DNA of 64,000 nucleotides from Enterococcus mundtii (GTDB lineage Bacteria > Bacillota > Bacilli > Lactobacillales > Enterococcaceae). Of this stretch, positions 37,870-45,589 are shown piece after piece. Location: positions 893,501 to 957,500 of the forward strand of contig NZ_CP025473.1 in the NCBI RefSeq assembly GCF_003957375.1, in the 5' to 3' direction. Each line of letters begins with the position of its first letter. Position 1 is the first letter of the stretch. The notes under the pieces are model-generated. The model searched no databases. It was not told the origin of the DNA and was given only the letters and a program-made list of their open reading frames with translations. The translations under genes were made by a program, and so were the position numbers.

Positions 37870-38397
37870 ATGTTTTCAAATTATAAACCTACATGGATGG
37901 TAGAAGCCGTCTATAAAATTACCCCTGCACAACTGAAAAAACTAGGGATCAAAGCCGTCTTGACGGACCTTGATAATACACTGATTGCTTGGAATAATCC
38001 AGATGGAACGGAAGAATTGTTCACTTGGATTTTAGAAATGAGAAATGCGGGCATACCAGTAGTCGTTGTTTCTAACAACAACTCAGAACGCGTAGCTCGT
38101 GCAGTTAAAAAATTTGAGCTACTTTATGTGGCAAGAGCGTTGAAACCTTTGCCAGTGGGAATCAATAAAGCAAAAAAAATGTTGGATCTGGCAGACGAAG
38201 AGATCATCATGATTGGTGATCAGATCATGACCGATATTCGTGGCGCGAATAGTGCCGGTATCCGTAGTGTCTTAGTTAAACCAATCATTGAAACTGATAG
38301 TTGGAAGACGAAATTCAATCGGTTCTGGGAACGTAAGATCATGAGTTATTTAGTAAAGAAACATCCAGATATGGATTGGCGAGGTGGCATTGAATGA
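37870..38397 (+). CDS. yqeG: YqeG family HAD IIIA-type phosphatase
   Basis: The 175-residue protein shows the HAD motifs: DLDNTLIAW (nucleophile Asp), VVSNNN, Lys in NKAKK and GDQIMTDIRGAN. It is related to phosphatidylglycerophosphate phosphatases, and its partner in bacteria is not settled. GGAGAC precedes the ATG. It overlaps yqeH by 4 bases (ATGA) and leads the conserved yqeG-yqeH-yqeI-nadD-yqeK-rsfS-yqeM block. Confidence 0.93.
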   Translation: MFSNYKPTWMVEAVYKITPAQLKKLGIKAVLTDLDNTLIAWNNPDGTEELFTWILEMRNAGIPVVVVSNNNSERVARAVKKFELLYVARALKPLPVGINKAKKMLDLADEEIIMIGDQIMTDIRGANSAGIRSVLVKPIIETDSWKTKFNRFWERKIMSYLVKKHPDMDWRGGIE

Positions 38398-39503
38398 ACG
38401 AAGAATTACAATGTATCGGTTGTGGTGTGATGATCCAAACAGAATATCCTGATGAATTAGGTTATACACCAAAAGCAGCACTCGAAAAAGGGTTAGCAAC
38501 AGGAGATGTTTATTGTCAACGTTGTTTCCGTTTGAGACATTATAATGAGATCCAAGATGTATCATTGACAGATGATGATTTCTTGCAATTACTAAATGAA
38601 TTAGGTCAAAAAGACGCATTGATCGTCAATGTGGTGGATATTTTCGACTTCAATGGCTCACTGATTCCTGGGTTACATCGTTTTGTCGGAAACAATCCAG
38701 TTCTTTTGGTTGGGAACAAAGTCGATATTTTACCTAAATCATTGAAAAAATCAAAAATGATCCAATGGATGAATGAGCGTGCCTATGAAGCGGGGCTAAG
38801 ACCTGTTGAAGTGTTGTTGACAAGCGCAAAAAAAGCACCTGAAATGACAACACTTCTAAAAAAGATCGAAAAATATCGTGAGGGTCGAGATGTATATATC
38901 GTTGGTGTGACGAATGTCGGAAAATCGACATTGATCAATCAAATCATCAAAAATACGGCAGGCGTCCAAGAAGTGATCACAACTTCGCAATTCCCAGGAA
39001 CAACGTTAGACAAAATCGAGATTCCATTGGATGATGGGCAATTTTTGATCGATACACCAGGAATTATCCATCGCCATCAAATGGCCCACTATTTAGGCAA
39101 AAAAGACTTACGTATCATTGCACCGACGAAGGAAATCAAGCCTAAGGTGTATCAGCTGAATGAAGGTCAAACGCTTTTCCTTGGAGGATTAGCTCGATTC
39201 GACTTTATAAGTGGCAAACGGGGTTCATTTATTGCTTATGTATCAAATGATGTCAATTTACATCGGACAAAATTAGAAAAAGCCGATGCTTTTTATGAAA
39301 AACATGTCGGTGGCTTATTACAACCACCACGTCCGAATGAAGTCAGTGAATTCCCTGAACTTGTTCGCTTTGAGTTTTCTGTAAAAGAAAAGACAGATAT
39401 CGTCTTTGCAGGACTAGGCTGGATCACGGTAACGGAACCAGCAGTCATCGCAGGCTGGGCACCAAAAGGGGTACATGTGTTAAGAAGAAAAGCACTGATT
39501 TAA
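38394..39503 (+). CDS. yqeH: Ribosome biogenesis GTPase YqeH
   Basis: The 369-residue GTPase is needed for 30S subunit assembly. An N-terminal zinc finger (CIGC ... CQRC, residues 5-43) is followed by a circularly permuted GTPase domain whose motifs run G4 (NKVD), G5 (TSAKK), G1 (GVTNVGKST), G2 (PGTTLDK) and G3 (DTPG). The C-terminal domain probably binds RNA. All motifs are intact. Confidence 0.96.
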   Translation: MNEELQCIGCGVMIQTEYPDELGYTPKAALEKGLATGDVYCQRCFRLRHYNEIQDVSLTDDDFLQLLNELGQKDALIVNVVDIFDFNGSLIPGLHRFVGNNPVLLVGNKVDILPKSLKKSKMIQWMNERAYEAGLRPVEVLLTSAKKAPEMTTLLKKIEKYREGRDVYIVGVTNVGKSTLINQIIKNTAGVQEVITTSQFPGTTLDKIEIPLDDGQFLIDTPGIIHRHQMAHYLGKKDLRIIAPTKEIKPKVYQLNEGQTLFLGGLARFDFISGKRGSFIAYVSNDVNLHRTKLEKADAFYEKHVGGLLQPPRPNEVSEFPELVRFEFSVKEKTDIVFAGLGWITVTEPAVIAGWAPKGVHVLRRKALI

Positions 39504-39518
39504 GAAAGAAGGAAAAAC

Positions 39519-39830
39519 ATGAGTTTAAGAGGAAAGCAAAAACGATTTTTACGTAGTCAGGCACACCATCTTCAACCAATCTTCCAAATCGGTAAAGGTG
39601 GGATCAATGAAGCAATGATCGTCCAAATCGAAGAAGCACTTGAAAAAAGAGAATTGATCAAAGTATCATTGCTGCAAAATACAGATGAAATCGCAGAAGA
39701 TGTGGCACAAGTATTAGAACAAGCCATCGCATGTGAAGTGGTTCAGATCATCGGACGCGTGCTTGTTTTATACAAAGCATCATCCAAAGAGAAATATCAA
39801 CGGATATCTAAAGAAGTACATGCAATCTAA
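39519..39830 (+). CDS. yhbY: Ribosome assembly RNA-binding protein YhbY/YqeI
   Basis: The 103-residue protein is a single CRM domain (LRGKQKRFLRSQAHHLQPI, then FQIGKGGINEAMI, the GxxG-type loop), which binds pre-50S RNA. GAAGGAAAA precedes the ATG. It lies between yqeH and nadD in the usual order. Confidence 0.93.
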   Translation: MSLRGKQKRFLRSQAHHLQPIFQIGKGGINEAMIVQIEEALEKRELIKVSLLQNTDEIAEDVAQVLEQAIACEVVQIIGRVLVLYKASSKEKYQRISKEVHAI

Positions 39831-39842
39831 GGAGTGACGAAG

Positions 39843-40490
39843 ATGAAATCGCAAGCGAAATCCTTTGTTCGATCTCAAGTATTTCCAAAAGAAATGCCCC
39901 ATCTTTACGAGAAAAGAAAACAGGTGGGGATCTTGGGCGGAACTTTCAATCCTGTGCATCTAGCCCATCTAGTGATGGCAGAACAAGTAGGACAGAATTT
40001 AGGACTAGACCATGTCTGTTTAATGCCTTCCTATCAACCACCTCATGTGGATGAAAAGCCAACTATACCGGCAGAACATCGCTTAAACATGCTGGAACTT
40101 GCGATCGAAGACAATCCTTTTCTAACGGTTGAAACGATTGAAATCGAACGAGGTGGCAAAAGCTATACGTATGACACGATGAAGGCTTTGACTCAAAATA
40201 ATCCTGATACGGACTACTATTTTATCATTGGCGGTGATATGGTCGAATATTTACCAAAGTGGTACAAAATCGACGAGTTATTGACAATGGTCCACTTTGT
40301 CGGTATCCATCGACGTGGGTGTCAAGAAGAAACCCCATATCCTGTGATTTGGGTCGATGTCCCTGAGATTGATCTAAGTTCGACAAAGATTCGTCAAAAA
40401 ATCCAACAAGGATGTTCCGTCCGTTATTTGATCCCAGATAAAGTCTTGGATTATATTCAGAAAGAAGGCTTGTATCAACATGAATTATAG
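39843..40490 (+). CDS. nadD: Nicotinate-nucleotide adenylyltransferase
   Basis: The 215-residue enzyme makes nicotinic acid adenine dinucleotide from NaMN and ATP, a step of NAD synthesis. The nucleotidyltransferase motifs GGTFNPVHLAHL and the late SSTKIRQ are present. About 26 extra residues precede the core. I start at 39843 because AAGGAG (39829-39834) lies 8 bases upstream; the GTG at 39834 sits within that site. It overlaps yqeK by 11 bases. Confidence 0.94.
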   Translation: MKSQAKSFVRSQVFPKEMPHLYEKRKQVGILGGTFNPVHLAHLVMAEQVGQNLGLDHVCLMPSYQPPHVDEKPTIPAEHRLNMLELAIEDNPFLTVETIEIERGGKSYTYDTMKALTQNNPDTDYYFIIGGDMVEYLPKWYKIDELLTMVHFVGIHRRGCQEETPYPVIWVDVPEIDLSSTKIRQKIQQGCSVRYLIPDKVLDYIQKEGLYQHEL

Positions 40491-41064
40491 TACAGATTAT
40501 ACGGCCTATACTCGAGAAATCTTGATGCAAAAAGTCCAAATGAGAATGAGTGAACAGCGCTTCAAACATGTCTTAGGTGTAGAACAAACAGCTATTGCAC
40601 TTGCTGAAAGGTATGGTTGCTCGCCAGAAAAAGCGAGTATCGCCGCATTGACACATGATTATGCAAAAGAACGACCAGACGATGAGTTTATCTTATTCAT
40701 CGAACGTGAGCAACTTGATCCAGAGTTATTAGCTTATGGAAATGCGATTTGGCACGGATTAGTCGGTGCATCATTTGTTGAACGAGAATTAGACATCACT
40801 GATGAGGAGATCTTACAAGCAATCCGTCTCCATACGACAGGAGCTGCTGAGATGTCCTTACTCGATAAAATCATCTATGTGGCTGACTATATCGAACCAG
40901 GACGTTCCTTCCCAGATGTCAAAGAAGCCCGTGAGATTGCCATGATCGATTTAGATGAAGCAGTTGCATTCGAAACCAAACATACATTAGCACATTTAAT
41001 TGCGCAAGAAATCAAAATTTATCCAAAAACAATTGAAACATATAATCATTGGGTAGCAAAATAG
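40480..41064 (+). CDS. yqeK: HD-domain Ap4A hydrolase YqeK
   Basis: The 194-residue HD-domain phosphohydrolase belongs to the YqeK family, shown in other Gram-positives to split diadenosine tetraphosphate symmetrically into two ADP. Metal ligands are His in RFKHVLGVEQ, the HD pair in ALTHDYAKE, His in NAIWHGLVG and Asp in VADYIEPGR. It is the sixth-last gene of the block and shares its start with the nadD end. Confidence 0.93.
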   Translation: MNYSTDYTAYTREILMQKVQMRMSEQRFKHVLGVEQTAIALAERYGCSPEKASIAALTHDYAKERPDDEFILFIEREQLDPELLAYGNAIWHGLVGASFVERELDITDEEILQAIRLHTTGAAEMSLLDKIIYVADYIEPGRSFPDVKEAREIAMIDLDEAVAFETKHTLAHLIAQEIKIYPKTIETYNHWVAK

Positions 41065-41088
41065 CTGACCCATTAGGAGGAAATCATC

Positions 41089-41442
41089 ATCGATAGTAAA
41101 GAACAATTAAAAATCGCTGTCCAAGCAGCAGATTCAAAACGTGCAGAAGATATTTTAGCTTTAGACGTCCGTAAAGTGTCGCTATTAGCTGACTACTTTA
41201 TGATCTGTTCAGCAAACAGTGAACGTCAGATCAATGCCATCGTGGAAGAAATCATTGAAAAAGAAGAAGAAAGCAAATACGAAGTAAAACGCGTAGAAGG
41301 AAAAGAAGGCGGCAAATGGATCCTGATCGATCTAGGTGATTTGATCATCCATGTATTCCATGCCCCAGAACGTGGTTTTTATAATTTAGAGAAATTATGG
41401 TCAGATGCGCCACTTGTCGATTTGACTGAATGGTTGGATTAA
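41089..41442 (+). CDS. rsfS: Ribosomal silencing factor RsfS with probable ATC start
   Basis: RsfS (about 117 residues) binds L14 on the 50S subunit and blocks subunit joining when nutrients run short. The whole family fold reads in one frame from about 41092: DSKEQLKIAVQAADSKRAED, LDVRKVSLLADYF, then EGKEGGKWILIDLGDLIIHV and ERGFYNLEKLW. Upstream in frame is TAG at 41074-41076, and between it and GTG 41176 there is no ATG, GTG or TTG. Starting at 41176 would remove the first helix. The only start with a ribosome-binding site is one of three tandem ATC codons (41083, 41086, 41089) behind a perfect AGGAGG (41075-41080). I choose 41089 by spacing. Confidence 0.85.
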   Translation: MDSKEQLKIAVQAADSKRAEDILALDVRKVSLLADYFMICSANSERQINAIVEEIIEKEEESKYEVKRVEGKEGGKWILIDLGDLIIHVFHAPERGFYNLEKLWSDAPLVDLTEWLD

Positions 41443-41443
41443 C

Positions 41444-42205
41444 ATGGCCTACGAAACATTTGCCTTTATTTACGATGAAGTCATGGATGACGGGCTTTAT
41501 GAACAATGGCTCGCATTTTCTAAACGCCATTTGCCTGAAACAACTAAAAACATCCTTGAACTAGCTTGTGGTACAGGAGCATTAGCTGTGGCTTTTGCCA
41601 AAGATGGCTACAATGTAACTGGCTTGGATCTATCAGAAGAAATGCTGATGATCGCCAGTCAACGTGCCTATGGAGAAGAAGCAACGGTACAATTTGTTGA
41701 AGGGAATATGTTAGATCTATCAGAGAGTGGGCAATACCAAGCCATCACTTGTTTTTCAGATTCTTTGTGCTATATGCAAAACGATCAAGAAGTACAACAA
41801 GTATTCGATGAAGTCTATCAGGCACTGGAAGAAAACGGCCGCTTCTTGTTTGATGTCCATTCCGTTTATCAAATCGATCAAGTATTTCCGGAGTATAGTT
41901 ATCATTATCAAGGAGACGATTTTGCCTTTCTTTGGGACAGTTATACGGGGAAAGAAAAACATAGCATTGAACATTATTTGACATTCTTTGTCGAATCACA
42001 AGAAAAAGACGGTACGTTCACACGTGAAGATGAATTACATCAAGAACGTACGTATCCACTAGAAAACTACTTGCGGATGTTAGAGAATAGCGGATTTGCT
42101 AAAGTAGAAGTATTCGCTGATTTTACAGACGAAACACCTAACGAAGAATCCAGACGTTGGTTTTTTGTCGCCCAGAAAGAAGAAGGCGAAATCGACGAAC
42201 TGTAG
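41444..42205 (+). CDS. yqeM: Class I SAM-dependent methyltransferase YqeM
   Basis: The 253-residue protein has the SAM site ILELACGTGALAVAFA (about 38-53) with VTGLDLSEEML and the post-motif ITCFSDSLCYM. It is the usual last member of the yqe block and starts one base after the rsfS stop. No substrate is known for this family. Ends at a hairpin. Confidence 0.9.
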   Translation: MAYETFAFIYDEVMDDGLYEQWLAFSKRHLPETTKNILELACGTGALAVAFAKDGYNVTGLDLSEEMLMIASQRAYGEEATVQFVEGNMLDLSESGQYQAITCFSDSLCYMQNDQEVQQVFDEVYQALEENGRFLFDVHSVYQIDQVFPEYSYHYQGDDFAFLWDSYTGKEKHSIEHYLTFFVESQEKDGTFTREDELHQERTYPLENYLRMLENSGFAKVEVFADFTDETPNEESRRWFFVAQKEEGEIDEL

Positions 42206-42212
42206 CGAACAA

Positions 42213-42259
42213 CAAAAAGGAGAGACGGCTGGATCAAAAAGCTTAGTCTCTTCTTTTTT
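42213..42259 (+). terminator. Terminator of the yqe block
   Basis: An imperfect stem of about 16 bp (42213-42229 with 42241-42257) contains AGAGAC/GTCTCT and ends in a T run. Confidence 0.78.
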
Positions 42260-42282
42260 ACTAGGCGAAAGGAGAAAAGCGA

Positions 42283-43464
42283 ATGAAAGTATGTGGCATC
42301 ATTGTTGAATATAATCCCTTTCACAATGGTCATCTTTATCATGTCCAGCAAGCACGAGAACGAACCGGTGCCGACGTAGTGATTGCGGTGATGAGTGGCA
42401 ATTTTTTGCAGCGAGGTGAACCGGCGATTTTAGATAAGTGGCAACGTGCAGAAGTAGCCTTGAAAAACGGCGTGGATCTCGTGGTTGAATTACCAATCGA
42501 GTGGGCAGTACAATCTGCTGATTATTTTGCTAAAGGAGCAGTTCAACTGTTGCAAAAATTAAACTGTGACTATTTATGTTTTGGAACAGAAGATGAAGCG
42601 ACCTTCGATTATCAAGCATTTGGTCAATTTGTCTTGCACCATCAGGATCAAATCACCAAAGCTTTTCAAGGGTTGCCCGATCAGACAATGAGTTATCCGC
42701 AAAAGATGACACAGGTATTCAAGCACGTCTATCCAGAAATCTCACTTGATTTTTCCTCGCCTAATCATATTCTAGGGCTGAGCTATGCAAAAGAAAATGC
42801 TACCTATGACCATCCAATGGAACTAGTTCCGATCAACCGTAAAGGGGCTGGTTATCATGATGAAGAATTACCAAAAGAAACAATAGCCAGTGCCACAGCG
42901 ATTCGTAAAGCATTAACGGAAAATCAATCGATTTCTGCAACAGTTCCCTCAGAGACAGAGAGATTTTTAAAGACAGAAAGTTTGCAAACTTGGACATCTT
43001 ATTGGCCCTTGCTAAAATATCGTCTTCTTTCCTCCACTGTTGACTCGTTGCAAAAAATCTACCAGATGACGGAAGGTTTAGAGATCAGGATGTTAGAAGC
43101 GGCAAAGACAGCTAATACATTTTACGAGTTCGTCGAACAAGTCAAAACAAAACGCTATACGTGGACGAGAATCCAGCGCTTGTCGTGCTACGTGTTATTG
43201 AATATCCAAAAAGAAGAGATGAGAGAACAACAGATGCAAGAATACATCCATGTGTTGGGCTTTACAGCAGCAGGTAGAGCATGTCTCAAAAATAAAAAAG
43301 CCTTAGGCCTTTTTGCGAAAATAGGCAAAAAAGAAGCGCAAGTGGCGAAACTACTTGTTCGCAGTGATCAAATCTATTGCTTAGGTGGCGAAGTAGCGGA
43401 ACAAGTATTTGGGCGAAAACCAGTCTTTATCGAAACGATCGAAGAGAAAAAAAGCTTCACATAA
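42283..43464 (+). CDS. tmcAL: tRNA(Met) cytidine acetate ligase
   Basis: The 393-residue enzyme (TmcAL, formerly YlbM) uses ATP and acetate to form N4-acetylcytidine at the wobble base of elongator tRNA-Met. It has the nucleotidyltransferase start [16 protein letters not shown] and the motif [23 protein letters not shown] lies 10 bases before the ATG. It lies between the yqe block and the YebC2 gene, as in other Lactobacillales. Confidence 0.95.
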   Translation: MKVCGIIVEYNPFHNGHLYHVQQARERTGADVVIAVMSGNFLQRGEPAILDKWQRAEVALKNGVDLVVELPIEWAVQSADYFAKGAVQLLQKLNCDYLCFGTEDEATFDYQAFGQFVLHHQDQITKAFQGLPDQTMSYPQKMTQVFKHVYPEISLDFSSPNHILGLSYAKENATYDHPMELVPINRKGAGYHDEELPKETIASATAIRKALTENQSISATVPSETERFLKTESLQTWTSYWPLLKYRLLSSTVDSLQKIYQMTEGLEIRMLEAAKTANTFYEFVEQVKTKRYTWTRIQRLSCYVLLNIQKEEMREQQMQEYIHVLGFTAAGRACLKNKKALGLFAKIGKKEAQVAKLLVRSDQIYCLGGEVAEQVFGRKPVFIETIEEKKSFT

Positions 43465-43562
43465 ACCTGATTCACAAGTATAATGAAACAGGACGTTTTG
43501 TGTGTTCCCGCACGAATCAAAAAGAATCTATTCTATATCAAATCAGAAAGCGAAGTGAAACT

Positions 43563-44282
43563 ATGGGACGTAAATGGGCCAATATCGTAGCTAAAAAAAC
43601 AGCTAAAGATGCAAACAACAGCCGAATTTATGCGAAGTTCGGAATTGAAATCTATGCAGCAGCAAAATCAGGTGATCCTGACCCACACGCTAACCAAAAA
43701 CTACGTTTCGTCATTGAGCGCGCTAAAACTTATAATGTACCAAAACATATCATCGACCGAGCAATTGAAAAAGCAAAAGGTTCAGGGGATGAAACATATT
43801 CTGAATTGCGCTATGAAGGATTTGGACCAAATGGCTCAATGGTGATCGTAGACACATTGACCAACAACGTAAACCGAACAGCCGCTGATGTGCGTGCAGC
43901 ATTCGGTAAAAACGGCGGAAATATGGGGGTCTCTGGGGCAGTATCTTATATGTTCGACAATACCGCGATTTTTGGTTTTGCCGGTGAAGATGCAGATGAA
44001 ATCTTAGAATACTTGATGGAAAAGGACATCGATGTACGTGATGTCATGGAAGAAGATGGCCAAATCATCGTTTACGGAGAAGTGCCAGATTTCCACAGTA
44101 TTCAAGAAGCACTAAAAGAAAAAGGCATCACTGACTTTTCAATTGCGGAGATCCAAATGATCCCTCAAAACGAAGTGACGTTGACTGGCGAAGACTTGGA
44201 ACAATTCGAAAAAATGATTGATGTATTAGAAGATCTAGAAGATGTTCAACACGTCTTCCATAATGTTGCCTTAGAAGATTAA
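43563..44282 (+). CDS. YebC/PmpR family protein, YebC2 (YeeN) subtype
   Basis: The 239-residue protein begins [20 protein letters not shown], matching the B. subtilis YeeN subtype (YebC2) rather than the AGHSKW start of classical YebC. YebC2 has been reported to relieve ribosome stalling at proline stretches; older annotation calls the family transcriptional regulators. [14 protein letters not shown] and [20 protein letters not shown] are family blocks. I start at 43563; the longer frame from 43377 overlaps tmcAL. Confidence 0.9.
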   Translation: MGRKWANIVAKKTAKDANNSRIYAKFGIEIYAAAKSGDPDPHANQKLRFVIERAKTYNVPKHIIDRAIEKAKGSGDETYSELRYEGFGPNGSMVIVDTLTNNVNRTAADVRAAFGKNGGNMGVSGAVSYMFDNTAIFGFAGEDADEILEYLMEKDIDVRDVMEEDGQIIVYGEVPDFHSIQEALKEKGITDFSIAEIQMIPQNEVTLTGEDLEQFEKMIDVLEDLEDVQHVFHNVALED

Positions 44283-44300
44283 TTGAATAAAGCGGATAAA

Positions 44301-44414
44301 AGAGGTCGGAACAGAAATGTTTAATCTCGAGAAATAAGGCGCTTGCCACGAAAATTGTTTTTCAAATTTTTGTGGCAAGCGCCTTATTTCTGAAGATATA
44401 CTTCTGTTCCCACC
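44301..44414. repeat. Nested-hairpin repeat, copy 1
   Basis: Outer arms GGAACAGAA (44308-44316) and TTCTGTTCC (44402-44410) pair perfectly. Inside, an 18-bp perfect stem (44332-44349 with 44372-44389) has a loop whose ends also pair (GAAAATTG with CAAATTTTTG). The element is a direct relative of 45405-45525 and 57351-57450. It lies just after the YebC2 gene, where it can act as a terminator. It resembles the EFAR class of enterococcal palindromes by description, though I cannot compare sequences. Confidence 0.85.
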
Positions 44415-44750
44415 GTTTATTTGGTTGGAGGTACTAAGAGAGGTCGAATGTCTCGGATATAAAAAAATGAAACAGCTGTTATCCTGTTCGAAAAGTCAAT
44501 GTCATGTTTCGCTTTCGTACTTTTATTTATACGATTTTTTCGGAGAAGAGAAAATATTGGTGAGGCTAAAAAAGGAGTATATTCATACGACACGAAAGAA
44601 AGAGAACAAATACAGAGTAGTTAAATTAAAAATCCTGTGTTATTTGTTACAGTTTTTTTGTGATTTATTATCATTTCTATTTCAACCTGTGTTATTATTA
44701 AAGTATCGTGAGTAAACGAATAGTAATTTGATGTAGGCGGGGAAAGAATA
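44415..44750 (+). other. Non-coding stretch before the 212-residue gene
   Basis: A 96-residue frame at 44425-44715 begins in the repeat tail, lacks a proper ribosome-binding site and has no recognisable composition, so I leave it out. TGTTATTAT near 44690-44699 is a possible extended -10 for the next gene. Nothing else is seen. Confidence 0.5.
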
Positions 44751-45389
44751 ATGGAAGCAAAAATTAATCTAGAGCCATTCGAACGTATTCTAAGCGGTTA
44801 CCAAAAAGTAGAAGAGTTGGCAGTCAATATCACCGATTGCTCGAAGCTTGCACAAAAATATGCACCTTATGGGGTAGAAGGCTATCGTTTAGGAAACTAT
44901 ATAGGCACAGGCTATTTGAATCGTTATCTAGAATGTATGGTTGATCGCGCGCCCATGCTGATCTATAAAAAAAAATATTTGATTCCATTGCTTTTTCGAC
45001 GTTCTGACTCAGCATTTCAGTTGTTTGAGGAAGATTATCGGATGGAAGCTTTCTTTTTATTATTGGACTGGAGTCTGAAGCATCAACCAGAAAAGATATT
45101 GATTGAAACAAGTCAAAAAGTAGATACGAAAAAAGAAAAAGTCATTGATACAGCTTATTTGGCTTTTCGTGTATCAGAAATATTGGATAGTGGGGGTTAC
45201 CCGATCAGTAATTTCCAAACAGTCGAACAATTTATGGATTGGAATCGTATTTATCGTCTGATCGATAATGGAGGGATTGGTCGCCATAGTAAAGTATTTG
45301 ACCCAGAATATCCCGAAAATATCGAAGAATTGCGAATGATCGTCTCACTTGTTCGTTTGAAATACCCAAACACAGAATTGATGTTGTGA
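44751..45389 (+). CDS. Unrecognised soluble protein, 212 residues
   Basis: I recognise no family. The product is soluble, with no signal peptide, membrane segment or Cys cluster. Blocks that may matter are GVEGYRLGNYIGTGYLNRYL (about 45-64), FRRSDSAFQLFEEDYRMEAFF (about 83-103), a Lys/Glu-rich stretch at 110-130 and SNFQTVEQFMDWNRIYRLID (about 162-181). GGCGGGGAAAG precedes the ATG. Codon use and GC look like the neighbours. It is the only gene between two direct copies of the nested-hairpin repeat (44301-44414 and 45405-45525), which separate it from the YebC2 gene and helD. Function unknown. Confidence 0.75.
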   Translation: MEAKINLEPFERILSGYQKVEELAVNITDCSKLAQKYAPYGVEGYRLGNYIGTGYLNRYLECMVDRAPMLIYKKKYLIPLLFRRSDSAFQLFEEDYRMEAFFLLLDWSLKHQPEKILIETSQKVDTKKEKVIDTAYLAFRVSEILDSGGYPISNFQTVEQFMDWNRIYRLIDNGGIGRHSKVFDPEYPENIEELRMIVSLVRLKYPNTELML

Positions 45390-45404
45390 TCGATAGATGA
45401 ATAA

Positions 45405-45525
45405 AAAGAGGCAGAGACAGAAGTGTTTAGCCTCGAGAAATAAGGCGCCATCCCCGAAAATTGTTTTTTCAATTTTTTGTGGATGACGCCTTATTTTTTT
45501 AAGAGGTTACTTCTGCTCTCGCCGT
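45405..45525. repeat. Nested-hairpin repeat, copy 2
   Basis: Same orientation and order as copy 1. Outer arms are 45415-45425 and 45510-45521 (one base bulge); the inner stem is 45440-45454 with 45482-45495 (one bulge). The block TCGAGAAATAAGGCGC is shared with copy 1. It is followed at 45541-45561 by GTGGTGCGAGAGGAC, also seen after copy 3. It lies between the 3' ends of the 212-residue gene and helD and probably terminates both. Confidence 0.87.
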
Positions 45526-45589
45526 ATATTCAGTTTAAGGTGGTGCGAGAGGACTGATTCCCCTGATGCTTTTTATTTTTAATAACGAA

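Noticed and set aside
37632-37871. 79-residue minus-strand frame
   Set aside because: It runs through a long terminator hairpin and the yqeG promoter, and looks like chance AT-rich coding.
44425-44715. 96-residue plus-strand frame after repeat copy 1
   Set aside because: It starts with TTG in the repeat tail without a usable ribosome-binding site, has odd composition and no recognisable domain.
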